From Polyodon spathula (Eukaryota > Chordata > Actinopteri > Acipenseriformes > Polyodontidae), in assembly GCF_017654505.1 (NCBI RefSeq), contig NC_054538.1:27513743-27577742 (forward strand): 64,000 nucleotides of DNA, written 5' to 3'. Numbering within the stretch: the stretch's first letter is position 1; each line of letters opens with the position of its first letter. The notes below the pieces were generated by a model that was not told where the DNA came from, ran no database searches, and saw nothing but the letters and a program-made list of their open reading frames with translations. Position numbers and translations under genes: made by a program. Shown in pieces: positions 1-12,790 of this stretch.

Positions 1-580
1 CTTCATTCTTATGTCATTTTGCAAACTTTAAGTTTTTTCCTAAGAGTGGCTTTTTCCTTGGCCTGCGACCATTGAGACCTTCGCCATGCCATACCCGACC
101 TGTGATTGAAATGGAAACCCCAGTCCCGCTTGCAGCCAGTTCACTTTGAAAATCTTTCAATCTTGGATTGTTATTAACATTCCTCACGGTTTTTCTTGTT
201 GGTGAAATAACTTTCTTTCTTCCACACCAAGGGAGCATTCTGACAGTACCATCAGTACTTCGTGAAAATAGAAACAATAGTTGAAATTGGCATACTCAAA
301 TGCTTGGAAATCCTCCTTCAGCTTTATGACAATAAATAATTTCCTCACTAAGGTCTTCAGATAGCTTTTATTTTTTTCCCATATTGATTTATTGGTAATG
401 ACAGCATTCATCTTATGCCTGACTATTTATACTCTGTAAAAATGTTCACCAACAAACCAGCATTTTCTAGAATTAGGTTCTATATTCTCATATTGAAATT
501 TCTAGCACCTTGTAGACAATACAATCATAACATCAAAGCTTATGAATACTTTTGAATTGGCATTTTTGGCAAGCTTAAAG
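1..580 (-). mobile_element. Tc1/mariner transposon fragment, cut by window edge
   Basis: The minus-strand frame at 14-277 reads L-P-W-C-G-R-K-K-V and, downstream, V-N-N-N-P-R-L then H-G-E-G-L-N-G-R-R-P-R-K-K-P-L-L-G-K. This is the helix-turn-helix region of Tc1 transposases and is about 65-70% like the copy at 27.7-28.0 kb. The non-coding part (about 280-560) also matches that copy on the opposite strand, including its TIR-proximal sequence around TATGAATACTTTTGAATTGG. The frame is interrupted (a deletion around L-K-D-F-Q) and the catalytic part lies beyond position 1, so this is a dead copy of the same family. Confidence 0.85.
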
Positions 581-2121
581 CTTATTTTTTTAAACTAGAC
601 CAAATTGTGAATATATCTCTTGGTTAAATATTTCTGTCTAGCCTGCATTGCAGCAAAATACTAACAAGTACTGCACTGCATGGGCTGTTTTCACCACCTG
701 TATTAAGTAGGTATGCAAGCTGAAGCTGTGAAGGTTTATGATGACCATTAAGGATTTTGCCCCATGAAGCAGATGATGGAAGCCGCTTGATGTTTTTATA
801 GCCAGCCAAAAAAGTTTTTTTTCATATTTTTAATATGATTAGAATGTGTTGGAAAAGGTTGCTGGCTCAAACCCTGAAGCCTGAAAAAAGTTTCCCTACG
901 TAATCAGTATTTGGCTGTGACCTCAGACCAAAATTTGAATGACGATTTAATTGTATCATGCCCAAAAGATGTTGAATCATCTCAATGCAATCTTTGCAAT
1001 TTGTATCAGAACAAGATATGTTATGCCACTTCTCCAAAGTTCTCATTTTTTAAAATGTGTTATTTATTTATTTATTTTTTGTGGGGATCCAACCACTATA
1101 AATGCACTGCACTGTATATTCTCTGTTATAATACAAAACAAAGCTAGAATGAATCACTGTTGTGCTACACACCCACGGGCTTGCTTTGTAAATGCTAATC
1201 ACCTTGATTCAATTCATCAGCCAGTAATATTGAGTGTGTCCATGCAAAAACAGAACATTAATCCACCTACCAGATCTGCCATTTTAAATGATTAGCATTT
1301 GGCTTAATGTGCCTTTGTTTAAGAATAACTGGTTACTGATACCTACCTACTAGAAGAAAACCCTTTCCCCATTTGTCACCTACTGAATGAACAGGAATAC
1401 CAGTCTGTTGCTCTTAACAGCTGGAAATATTTTAAGATCTGACCAAAATGCTGACAGTTATGCCTCGATCAGATGAACCACTCGCAGACCTCTTAATGGC
1501 TCTTAATAGTCTATATAGGACCTCCAGAATAATGATAAAATGTGGCCAATATACCAAGTACCAATTTTTGAACCCCTATAAATACATGTAGATACTGCTC
1601 TATTACTGTAATAAATGGCATTGCAAGTACACTATTGTATGGGTATTTCGCAGTATCCCTAAACTTGTGTGGGCATTTTGCAGAACCCCTACAATAGCAA
1701 CAAAAGTATTACAGTATTTTTCAGATTTCATACATTTATGCTTACTAGAATTATGGGTTTTTCTATTTTTTTTTTTTTTCATCATTCTTGTTCCACTAGA
1801 GGGCAATAATTCCACACAGAAGCATTCTGTTGGCAAACTCTGACAAGCGTGACATTCGGATTTAAACACTTGCGTAGTTGTGGAGCAGCTTTGTGCGTAG
1901 TTTATTAATCCAAGATTCAAATCCCTTTCTTAATGATATCTCCAGAAAGCTGCCATGCAGTGCACTTGGTAAGCTAGGGAAAAAATCAAAGAGATATCCC
2001 AGGGCTTCAGTTACATATCTTCAATGCAGTGCCTTTTTAAAGTGCATTTCCCTTACTCTGTCCACTTTTATAATGATTGTAATCTTTGATTTCATGATGG
2101 TTTATTCATCGTAGTGATATA
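581..2121. other. Flanking DNA, nothing recognised
   Basis: AT-rich, unique-looking sequence. Short open frames (for example minus strand 1603-1920) have no protein-like features. Confidence 0.5.
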
Positions 2122-2260
2122 CAGGGCTTGAACAAAAAAGTAGAAACACCTGCCATAATACTGTCAGTAGGATATAGGGCAATCGTGGGCTGCTAGTGTG
2201 CAAGACCTGTATACTGATCAAGGAAAGGCTTAAACATTTTAGGTGGCTTTAATAAGATCC
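2122..2260 (+). mobile_element. Possible Tc1-like terminal fragment
   Basis: Directly after a TA dinucleotide the sequence reads CAGGGCTTGAACAAAAAAG and then AGAAACACCTGCCATAATAC, the style of a fish Tc1-family terminal repeat as I remember it. No matching opposite end was found nearby. Confidence 0.35.
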
Positions 2261-5104
2261 ACAACTGTTTAGATCCTTAAATTAGACCTCAAGGTGCATT
2301 ACATATACAATGTGTGTTAAATGTTATTCCCATCTCCTGTATTATATTATTTATCACCTGTTTGTTTTTTCCTGTTTTTTTTTTTATGTGTATTTTTTGT
2401 AAAAGATTTTGCGAGAGTTTGACTTTTTACTTCTGGTAAAGATGTTATGGCATCCAGTTTATATGTCAGTAACACTTTAAAATAAGTGGCAGGAATTCAA
2501 AGTAATTACAGATGATTATGAACTAAAATAAAATAATTTCACGAAGCTGCTCCACAACAGCTGCGTTATAATAACTCGTTCATACCATCTGCCACTTACT
2601 GGACATGTTGGTAACTCGATAAATTAGTTTTCTTGTTCAATTCACATGCCAACACAGGAGTAATTTACAATAGCGGTTTGGAGCACATGTGGATGAACTG
2701 TTAATTATTACAGCCGAAGTAACCTTCTCACTGGCACATTCTCCTGTTAACACAGTGCTTGCCTTGGACTGTTTCTTGGCTCATGCACTCTGGTAATTAG
2801 ACATTTTCATGGCTGAAAACTTTAAAACAAGTAAAGCAATAAAGAAGTGAATGGGAATTGCTAGTTGCCCTGTTTTAAATGTGCCTGGAATGACCTGGAA
2901 TAAGTCTAATAGTGCAGAGACACCTGCAGTTGACTTGTATTATGAATGGTTAGCAGCACAGCTTTGTCTTTGCACTGAACAGGACACAGCTTTTTTAAAG
3001 AAGTTTAAAACCCAGTTGAAGAAATAGTTCCGGATTTAGTTATAGGAAAAAAAAAAAAGTAATACATTTTGCGTGTGTGTGCTTGCTCAAAACATTCAAA
3101 TATATTCAACATTCACAGTAGTGTGAAGTGTTTGAGATTTGAGCACGCACCAGTGCTTTTGATTTCTTGAAATGGTTGTATAGGACAGATTTCTTGTTAC
3201 TTTTGACAGCAGCTTTTTTTTCTTTAATTATCTAAATATTCTAGAAGTTGGGGATATAGGACTGTTTAGATGCTAACTTGAGCTGTGGCATAATGTATTC
3301 ACAAATGTGATGATAAAAAAAGAAACCAAAGACCTGACACTTTGGTTTTCTCTTTTTGTTGTAGGATGCTAGCAACATATCTTTATGAATGCAGCTAAGA
3401 TTAAAAGCAAACTTTGTGCATGCAAAACTCTAGAAATACATCATGTTTGTGGTACTTCTTTATTGGAACGCAGATCGTTTAGCGAATTCTTGTTTCCCTT
3501 TGCCAGTCACCGATGCCCCAATAATAGGTGTCAATCACTTTTAAAAGACATTTTTGAAAATATAGTACTTCATCAGACAGAAATTACTATTGTTCTACTT
3601 TTTCTTTACTGCAGGATTAGGAAGGCAAAACTGGAAGGGATTTCTCCTCATCGCACTTCAGCAGACCCTTCTGGCCTGGCCTGATAAGCTCAAGTGGACG
3701 CCTGCCGAGCCTGGCAGCTTGCTACTCCCTGTATGAAGCCCACACTTATGATCTGACCGGTCAACCAAACACATTGCTTAAAACCAGAAACGGGGATCCT
3801 GGCTACTTTAAAAGATAAAGATCTGATCTGATCTGTGCTCATTAAACACAGCTACCATCCTGTCTTATTTGTATTATTATTCTATGCTATATTTAGACCT
3901 TTTATTATAGTACATGTTTTCATGACGTAGAGGGTCTGCTGTACTTCAATTACCAAATAAATGTATTTTATTGTAATGAATTTTGAGCAGGTGGCTTATT
4001 ATATATAAAAAAAGGCAAGCTTGATTGCTTGCTAAGAAACATTAAGTTTCCTTGATGTGTGCATTTTCCTTTGTGTTTACCATTCAACATATGTCCTCAG
4101 TGGGGGTTGCAAGATATATATGCTTGCATGGAACTGTGAAGGCTGGCTGGTATAAAGTTTAGAATTGTTCCTGATTTCAGTGAAGTTAACATTTAAAAGT
4201 GACTTGTATTGATATCGGTGCAAGCATGTCAGTTGATAGGAGAACAACATGAAAGGGTATACAGCTAATGTAAATACGGCATATACTGTATTATTGCTAA
4301 AGTTTCAATTACAATGTCATACCATAAATGTAAAATGAGTTTGTTGGTCTCGGCTCCCCTTGTTGACATTACTCCACATCACTAAAGCACTACTTAATAC
4401 AGAGAACAGCTGATGCAGTGCAGCAGGCAGAGCTACAGGGGGAGGCCTAATGGTGCTGCAGTATTCAGCAGATGTGCTGGTGCAGCCTTTATTTCCATAG
4501 AAACAGTATTGTACCACTTTTAAAAAGTGCATTGATTATTCTATATGAATACTGTTGCAACCCTGTGGAGAACTGCTTCTGTATGGATATATTAACCCTT
4601 AGTAGGGAACCCAGTCAAATGTAGTAAAAGTGTGAGTGATAGTAATTGTTACTGATTTGTTGATTATTTTTTCAGCATATAACAAACTAAAAACTATCCC
4701 ACGTTTTTGTCAGCTGTTTATTAATGGTTGATATTTCCTGAATAATGATTTTAATACATACTGCAGGGATGAACAGAACATAGTATACTACTGTATGTCT
4801 CTGTGACAAATTGTTTGGACAAGTACTTACAAACTAGCAATGTCCCCTTTCTATTAAAATCAAAAGTCTACAGAGGTTAGAGGATATTTAGTATTCCTCA
4901 ATTGCACAATGGTGAGCACTTAGGACATAAAATAATGTTTTTTGGCCTATAAACACTTCAATCCACAGTTTTTAATTAGTGTAAGTAAACAATAGTCAAG
5001 AGGAATTACTTTACTGCAGAATTTAATGACCAGGGGAGGACTGGCAAATATGTGAATATGAAAGTGTTTCCAACCTTCCAGGGATGACAGTAAGACTTCC
5101 ATTG
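2261..5104. other. Flanking DNA, nothing recognised
   Basis: AT-rich sequence with T and A runs. The plus-strand frame at 3385-3684 gives no recognisable protein and lacks splice context. Confidence 0.5.
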
Positions 5105-5111
5105 CATATCA

Positions 5112-5216
5112 GTTTGATCCACTCCTGGTTTTACTATGAGCTTAATAAGACACCCAAGCTTGTTGCTTATACACTATGGCTAATCAAGCTCATAGTAAAA
5201 CCTGGAATGGGTAAAA
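5112..5216. repeat. Foldback repeat, about 105 bp, MITE-like
   Basis: The left arm CACTCCTGGTTTTACTATGA (continuing GCTT) pairs with the right arm CAAGCTCATAGTAAAACCTG (continuing GAATGGGT), about 26 bp per arm with few mismatches around a roughly 45-bp loop. The shape suits a very short terminal-inverted-repeat element or a hairpin RNA source; no internal coding is possible. Confidence 0.7.
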
Positions 5217-5220
5217 CTAC

Positions 5221-7032
5221 TATACATTAGGAGTCTTGTTTCCATCCCTGCATACGAGTCAGGTAACGCTCAGAGAGTCGGATCTGCAGAATGTATCAAA
5301 AAGAGTTTCATAAATTTCCATCTGGGTGATCCAGATGTTTTTAGTAAACTGGAAATATAAATATAAAAATCTTAATGGAAACACATTTGGAGATTGAGGT
5401 CATTACATTACACAGTCAGACCAAGGCTTAAGTACACAGTAGTTTAACACTTCAATAAAGTGGTTTAAAAATGGTAGTAGGAAGTTCAATCGTCAGATCT
5501 ACAGTTGAGAATCACTCCTTAATTAAGGAAACGGTAAATACCAAAATCTCAGTGAAAGTGGGTGTTATGTGGTGGTGTGTTTTATTAGGCTTGCTAGTGT
5601 TAAATGCAAAATGTTTCTTGGCACAGAATAAACTGCCATTGCGGGGATTCATGGTTTTCTGAGGTGTGAGCCTTGAACTTATGCAGTGGACCTGAGTGCC
5701 TATCAGTGCCAGTGCCGTCCTTGACTTTGCTAAATATATCAAAGCCACAGATATTAAAAGTAAAAAAGCATGACAGTTTAATCAACAATTCTTACCATGG
5801 GTTACTGACTGCTCAAAAGTGTTCTGCCAGTTACATAAACACAGTACGTCAGCTATACAAAATCTATAATATCATTTTTTAAATTTTATTTAGAACCTTG
5901 TCATGATGTTGATGATTTGGTGCTGTTGTGACGCTAGCCCGTTTTGATAAATTCTTCTGTATTATTTGCAAAAGGTAGACTCTGCAATTTAGAGTCTTCA
6001 TGTATGCTGCAGGAAGTCAGATACAGTATGCAGTTGGCATATTTTAACACAAAATTGTATCAAAACTACCTGGATGTAATTCATGTGATTTATAAGTTGT
6101 GTAGCCTAGTTTTACCAAATCAAAGTAAAATGCAGGGGTCCCCAATCTTTTTACCTGAAAAAGCACGAAAGATAGGTCATTCAATCAGGGGAGTGCAGGC
6201 TTGCAAAGTTACTGATCTTCACTGAGGATCCACAGGGAGCATTGGCTCAGGCCCTCCTATTTCTCTTCACTTTTACCCCTTAGCAGGCCACAATAGACCA
6301 TACTGGTCAGACACACTGTGAGCTCAAAGTGGACACCTGCAGGGCTGGTCTTTGTATTCCAATGGACAGTAGTATCCAGTTAGAGGCAATGTTCATGGTT
6401 GTCGCATTGGAGAACCACATTAACCTTCAGTTCTCCTGAATTGTGGTGGGGGTTACTATGGTAAAGACCATAATTTAACATTCTAAACTTGGGAGAAAAA
6501 CAGGAGTAAATAATTGTTTTTTATTAACTTTTTAGCTTTTTGTTTTGAAAGCTATAACAACCCAATTGGGACCTTGACTTTGACCTTGTATCCAATTTGA
6601 CTGCCTGGAAACCATCTACAGAGGCTTTTGTTGACAAAATGACTGTTCCATGATAGCAATTCTTAGATTTTCCATTGTCATTCCTTACTTAATATGGTCT
6701 TTTAAATAAAAATAGTTATTTAAAGTGAGACCGAGCCACTTTAGCTGCTTGTGCAAATGGATGAGAAATGTGATTTTATATGGTATGACTTCAAACAGTT
6801 GTTTGATTTTATAAGGCAGAATTTGATATATCTCTGGAGAGAGCAGTTGGTTTTGAAGTATTTGACCTTTTTCATCTGATGCTGTTGTGTCAGATGCACT
6901 CAGCCACGTTTGCTGAATTTTTTTTTACATTTATTTTACAAGCACCACAAATTCCCGAGCTGCATTATAATTTGCTTTGTTTGTTTACTCTCCCAAAAGA
7001 TTGAATTACTGTTAACTGCCATATATTGTTAA
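5221..7032. other. Flanking DNA with a hAT-like end at 6132
   Basis: Mostly unique-looking. At 6,132 the sequence CAGGGGTCCCCAATCTTTTT resembles a hAT (Charlie-type) terminus, but no complementary end ...GGGGACCCCTG was found within a few kb, so it may be a fragment or chance. Confidence 0.35.
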
Positions 7033-7039
7033 GGCTTAA

Positions 7040-7694
7040 TGTGACAGAGAGAGAGAAGGAATCTGAGTTGCAAATCTCCCTCCCACCCAGAAAGGGCGCA
7101 GTGTAAAGTCGGTAGTACACCTTCCCATAGATGGTCTGACTTGATGGTAGGTGGCAATTCGGCCATTTTGGGTAGAGCGCATAGCTACGGGTTTATTAAA
7201 CAAATCCACTGAGGTCAGCTGCAGGGTATGCAGCGATTGGAGAGACCGTGGCGTCGGGCGGAGTTTGGTAGTTCAAAGGGGACGCAGTTCCATGAGTACG
7301 GCCCCTTACGCTGATGTTGCTAACACGCCGGAGCGCTGTGCTTTGTGTGTTTTGATTTGTATTGCAGAGGAGTAGGATCAAGGAGTTGCAGCCATGCAGC
7401 CAGCACAACACCCCCTCCCCCCCAGAGCACCACTCTCACAGCACACCAGAGCACAACACCAGCAGCACTACTACTCGCAGAGCACGTTTCGGTGCACAGG
7501 TAGAATAACCTTCGGGACATTATTATTTGTGATCTTTTTGTTTGGGTACTGAAAACCGGCCGTTTTTCCCCATATCATTGCTGGTATAGGGGCGTAAGTG
7601 ATTGCTTTTGAATAAAGTTTTTGGGAATGCAAATAAACCTTTGTTGGACACCCCTCACCTTCCTGACAATTATTAATCTGGGTATTGTCTGTCA
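7040..7694 (+). mobile_element. Possible solo LTR, about 655 bp
   Basis: A GC-richer block in AT-rich DNA. It starts TGTGACAG and ends CTGTCA, with GGCTT at 7033-7037 and again at 7695-7699 as a possible 5-bp target duplication; two extra bases at the left and two missing at the right make it imperfect. AATAAA occurs at about 7,610 near the right side, as in LTR polyadenylation signals. No internal gag/pol was seen. The boundary choice is uncertain. Confidence 0.4.
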
Positions 7695-7699
7695 GGCTT

Positions 7700-9357
7700 T
7701 TCTGTGTTGGTATACTGCAGCTGTGCTATCACATCTGAAATCCATTTCACTTAACCTTTAGGCTGCCAGTCTGTTTCTGTTCACTCTTCAGTGCCTGCAA
7801 ACATACAGAGATTGGGCAACAAATGGGAAATGCCTGAGGTATGTAACACACACTTTTATGTTGCTGCCCTGTCCCTGACATGACTGCTTTAATTCTCATA
7901 CATATTGACATCCATGCCAATTGTTCTGTAATGTTTATAGTACCTTCAAATGCCATTTTATTATTTTTTTTCACAATTCCCTTTGAAATAATGTTTAGTG
8001 GTTCTGGCCATCCAATAATGAGAGAATACCATTTTTTTTTAACTTTCTCATTCAATTTAAATCATCTAACAAAACAGCCTTTTTAATTAAAGTGGAGCGG
8101 TAGGTTGAGCCAGCAGTGTTCTCCAAAAATTAAACGAGCTTTGCTTCCAAGACTGCACTTTTTGAGGAAGAGTGTAGAAAAGTCTTTGCTCTCCCAATGT
8201 AATAAATTGTTGAAAATTGTGATAAGTTGAAATGCAGTACTACCTCTTTAAGAAGAAAAAAAACCTCCTTATTCTTGCCACGGCAGAAAAATACTGTAAG
8301 TATCCAATCAGTGGGACAAGGGATTGACAGAGAACAGAATGGAAGGTTAGCGGTTCAGGAGTAAAAGAACGCTAATGTAACAGTTGTAATTGTCAAATAA
8401 AAACTGAACTTTTGTTGAGAAACGGTAGTCAGTGTATTTGGGAGATACAAGAAGGTTCTGAAAATCGAATGTAAGTAAGCCAGAAGATGACCAGGAGCTG
8501 GTGGTGTGTTGACTGAGTTGCCAATTCCGGACGGCGGTAGAAGCTGGATGTGAGACTGCTGTAGATACCGACAAGGCCTAACCCTGAAAAATAGGAACAC
8601 TTTTTTTATTTAAAGAGGGTTAAAATAAGAGAATACTGTGTAAATTGTTATTGAAACATATGTCAACAACTGTTTATTAATTAAATTCACTAGTTAGTAG
8701 ATTGACACAATAATTGGTTTTGTAGATTGACTGCTAAGGAACCAGCCACCATCAATCACCTCCAGATGCAGCATTTCAGGACACCTGTAGGAGATACAGT
8801 AAATAGTATAGATCCACCTATATAAATCTGACAGAAAGAGGAGACTGGGAAAGAAAGGGGGCATTGTGAACAGTGAACCGAGCAGGAGAGGCCACTGCAC
8901 CAAGGAACGGATAAAGCTAGGTGAAGCACCAGTATCCAGAAATAATTGACAAAGAACATTGGAAAGTAACCAGGGGAGTATGCTGCTTTTGTGTTTGGAA
9001 ATATAACTGTGGTTAATTGATATCAGTGGACACTAACTAAAGCTAAGTAGCTTTGGTAGTATACGCTGATGAGCAAGGAACTGCCAGGAAGTTAGTAAAT
9101 AACTATTAGACAGTTGGGGATTGTTTGGACTAAATAATGCTGCTGTAAATATTACTCTCTTAAACAGAGCAGGCCGTCTGGAGGATTGGGAGAGAGTGAG
9201 GGAGAGGACGTGTTTCCGTGGAGACCAGACTTAGCCGTCACTGGTCTGTTAAGTACTGGTATTTCAGCCAGCCTAGGTGTGGGAGCACTATATGACTGAG
9301 GCAAAGATCTGTAGTGCTTAATATCTTGTTATACAGCTTTACCAGTTTTGGGGTGAA
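7700..9357. other. Flanking DNA, nothing recognised
   Basis: Moderately GC-rich around 8.3-9.3 kb without recognisable genes. The block at about 8,300-8,590 may be repeat-derived, but I could not classify it. Confidence 0.4.
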
Positions 9358-9386
9358 GGGAGGGGGGGTGGGGTGGGGTGGGGGGC
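9358..9386 (+). repeat. G-rich tract, potential G-quadruplex
   Basis: Five G runs (GGG, G7, GGGG, GGGG, G6) separated by single A or T. This meets the usual four-run G-quadruplex pattern with one-base loops. Confidence 0.7.
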
Positions 9387-9956
9387 TTAAGTTGGAATGA
9401 AAACCAGATGACCCTGTGGCCCTTGGACTAGAGTTTGACACTATTGTATTAGAGAGAAACAAAAATACCCTTAGATAAACAGGACTGGAGCAAGTTAGTA
9501 ATAAATACACAAGCCTTTAGTGTGTTAAATGGACTATTCTGTTGCTCTTGCAGTATTTCAGTGCATTTGCATTTTCCACCTTTAGATGGATTCAGTTGAC
9601 CCTATGGTGGGTTTCTTAAGGTGCGACTATGAAAGTCATCATTGTCTGTAGACACAGGTGATAATTTGATTGTCATTCTTCAAGTAATACTTCTGAACAA
9701 ATTTAACTCATTTCATCCCATAATTAGCAGATGAGCTTACTTGCAGTAACAGTGGTACTGATATTTTCAGGCAAGGTTCTGGATACAGAGCCTGATAAAT
9801 GGGCCAGATGTCATTCTGTCATATACTAAGTACAAGTGCTTGTCTAAAGATGTCCCTGCATCTCTGATTTTACAAACCACTAAATATAATTAACTCTTCT
9901 CCCGATGTCTCAAGCAGAGCTATTTAAATTCAAAGCCTGTATTTCAAAGCACACCA

Positions 9957-9957
<1 letters not shown>

Positions 9958-9989
<32 letters not shown>
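9958..9989 (+). repeat. Poly(A) tract, 32 nt
   Basis: Uninterrupted A run. It may be an old retroposon tail or a slippage tract; the sequence upstream is not recognisable as a SINE or LINE. Confidence 0.85.
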
Positions 9990-9991
<2 letters not shown>

Positions 9992-10923
9992 AAAGTGATG
10001 AATTGGCTTTCAGAATAATCTAGATCTGGATGGTTCCACTTTTTATGGGTTGGTGGAAACTTGGATGGGTTCCTAGGCTTCTAGGTGACATAATAAAACA
10101 ATGAGATGTACATAATTCAATCAGTTTATGATAAAAACGCACTGCCACTAGAATTAATTTCATACATTTTAATCTTCACCATTAGCATTTTTTCAACTTT
10201 TTTGGTTCAAGGTGGCAAAAAGACTCAACAAAGCACTTGGCGAGGAATAGATTTCAATATGATACCATTGTTTAGATGATGCAGAGAGCCTTTCCAATCT
10301 CTTAATGGCTTTCCTGTATTCATTTGTTTGATAGAGTGCCATTAAAGGGCATATAACTAATGAACAAACCCAATAAATCTTACTGCTGGTGTACTGCCAT
10401 TCATTACTTAAGCATTGAACAGAATAAAGAAAGCAGAAACAATTGCCATAAATGTATTTATTTGTTTGCCTGTTTGTCTCAAGGTGTTTAAACTCCAAGA
10501 CATTCAGCCGAATTTTGATTTCCTGCTGGCTTCTGCAAGTTCCTGACTCTTTCTCCTCCCCTTCTTAACTCTTTGCCTCTTAAAGAAAAAAAGTTGGAGT
10601 ACCACTGCAAGACTAATGTATTAACCTCAAGAAACATTAACAGTTCACAATACTAGAAGCAGCACCATAGGCGATGTGTATAAGAGGCTTGGGGAGGCTT
10701 TAAATAAATTGTCCAAACCCTCACAAGAAATTGTTCTGACCAATACAAAAAATATTTGTGAGAAAAGAAGATTGATTTTTTTTTTTTTCCCGCAAGCATG
10801 CAAAGCAGGTCTAAACAACATATTTCTCGTTTTCCTACTGTGCAACCGCCAGACTGCTAGGACAGCTAGGATATCAAAATCAACACTGTAGTGCAGATAC
10901 AGAATTTAGTTGGCATTTCAGTG

Positions 10924-11182
10924 TCATTCGAGGAGCCATTGCTTGGCTGGTTTAATGTCCATTCTTCCCATCGATCCCCCTGAGCCCCCCATACCGCTGT
11001 AGGAGTCAGTCGACGAAAATTCAGAATCCTTTTCGCTCATTCCCTTGCCTGGAACATCCTCTTCACAATTTCTACATTTATTTGAATTGCTGTTTTCTCT
11101 ACAAACAGCTTGAGCCAAATCTGATTTTACAGAACTTGTGGCAAAATGTAAATAGTCCCATATTTTGCTTTCCGTAAGGTGT
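10924..11182 (-). pseudogene. Possible BED-finger (ZBED/hAT-type) coding fragment
   Basis: The minus-strand frame, open upstream of any ATG, reads T-E-S-K-I-W-D-Y-L-H-F-A, later N-K-C-R-N-C-E-E-D-V-P-G-K and S-S-T-D-S-Y-S-G-M-G-G-S-G-G, stopping at TGA (10924). The S-K-I-W-D-Y-L-x-F start and the C-x2-C pair recall the BED zinc finger that opens hAT transposases and ZBED proteins. The histidine half of the finger and the rest of the protein are not evident, so this would be a truncated or exapted remnant. The assignment is tentative. Confidence 0.35.
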
Positions 11183-11269
11183 GTGTATTGTTTTAATTTA
11201 TTTATTTATTTATTTATTTTTAACATTTTGACCACTTTTTAAACTTCTAAATTGCATTCCCTGCCTCAA

Positions 11270-11870
11270 GATGGCTTCCCATGTACCCGCATGACCTCTC
11301 AGAACTACATTTCCCAGCATCGTCCTGCTTACTGGTAAATCTGTCTCAGTTACATATGTTGAGGGTGTGGTAGCGTCAAGGCCCAAGATGTAACGGGCAG
11401 AAAGAGAGACAGAAGCTGCAGTTTTAAGTGCTTTTACGCATGTTTAATAAAACACCAAAACAAAAGGTCTTTACAAAAACTCACAGACATCAACACAACA
11501 CAGCAACACGTACCTGTACCTCTACCCATACTGCCACCTCCACCTCTATCACCAACATTAATTTCTAACATTAACACCCGTGATTATCCAGTCACATTCC
11601 CATGTGTTTCTATTGGAAGGAATTTAACCCCATCCCTGCCAACCCACACACACCAGCAGGGCTTTCACATGTCTCAGCTTCGTCACTTTCATTCATCTTT
11701 TTCCATATTTTTTGGGGGGTAGGTGGCAGTGCGCCACTGCGGCTCGTTGCGTTAATAATCATTATTAATTTATCCATTCATGGTTTGACGGCCTTGTTTA
11801 TCTGCGACACTAGGGGGCATGATATTATCGTGTTTTCCTAGGCGGCCTTAAGCAGGTAGCTGTCAAGCAC
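11270..11870. repeat. GC-richer block, unclassified, with a ZNF143-like motif
   Basis: Composition differs from the surroundings. AACTACATTTCCCAGCAT at 11303-11320 resembles the ZNF143/SBS motif, often carried by repeats and bidirectional promoters. TTTAATAAAACACC near 11,441 could be a polyadenylation signal of an LTR-like element. Ends not found. Confidence 0.35.
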
Positions 11871-12299
11871 CCACAGACAAGGTCTCTGGCCAAATCATTA
11901 AATCATGTGTTCAATTGCAAATCAATAAATCATCACATTGTGGATTCTCCATTCTGAATGGGTGATTCAGGAAAATGAGCCTACAGGGTAGAAGGAAACC
12001 CAGGGGAAAAGAAACTTCACTTACCATTATCACCTGACCATGAAAACATCCATCACAAAGGCCTGTCTGTGTATGCTGGCCTCCAATTCTGGTTTTCTGC
12101 CCCATTAGTTTGCACGCATTACATTAAAATGATATAGCTTTCAAAGTCTTTTAAAAAATAAATGAGAAGATTTGGAGAATTCTGTTAAGGCTGCTGCTGC
12201 TCCAGGTTGGTGTACTGTGTTTACTGCTCCACACTAATAAAATCAATGGTAAAAGCAGGTGGGTTCTGCCAATTACATGCACAGTAGTTCAGATCATTT

Positions 12300-12790
12300 T
12301 TTATGATTCCTTCGTTTTTATAGTTCAGGGGGGAGGAGGCGTGCACAGGGAGCTTACGTCTGTTTAAGAAGGCAGCAGCGCTAAAGTTTGTGGTTACTGC
12401 ACGGCCGTAGCCATACAGACAGGCACTGAGCGAAAGCTTGCTGTATTGACATTGCGGAGGAGAGTCATACAGACGAAACCCTTCTACTCCAAGATGGTGC
12501 TCCTGAAGGCATTACTGAGGCTGTCAGAAAGAGGACAACTGCCAGGAGGATGCTAGGACTTCACTAGGTCAGTTTAGAGGATTTGGTCCCAAACTAAGTA
12601 TAGAGAGAGGTTTCATAGTGCAGTAGGTTCCTGAAGCGGGATGTCTCTTCTAGTGAGGCTAGCGCTCGCCTTGTTTGACAAACTTTTATTTTTATCTTTG
12701 TTTTCTTTTTTTTATTTTTTATTAAATCTGGCACTTGGATTACAATTGTTGGTACCCTAGCATTGGAGCCTGTGTTATTAAATCTGCATG
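12300..12790. repeat. GC-richer block, unclassified, possibly repeat-derived
   Basis: About 350 bp of balanced composition followed by a T-rich tail (12,690-12,725) in otherwise AT-rich DNA. No coding frame or terminal repeats recognised. Confidence 0.3.

Noticed and set aside
1603..1920. 105-codon minus-strand frame
   Set aside because: Low-complexity K run from a T tract, no protein-like pattern.
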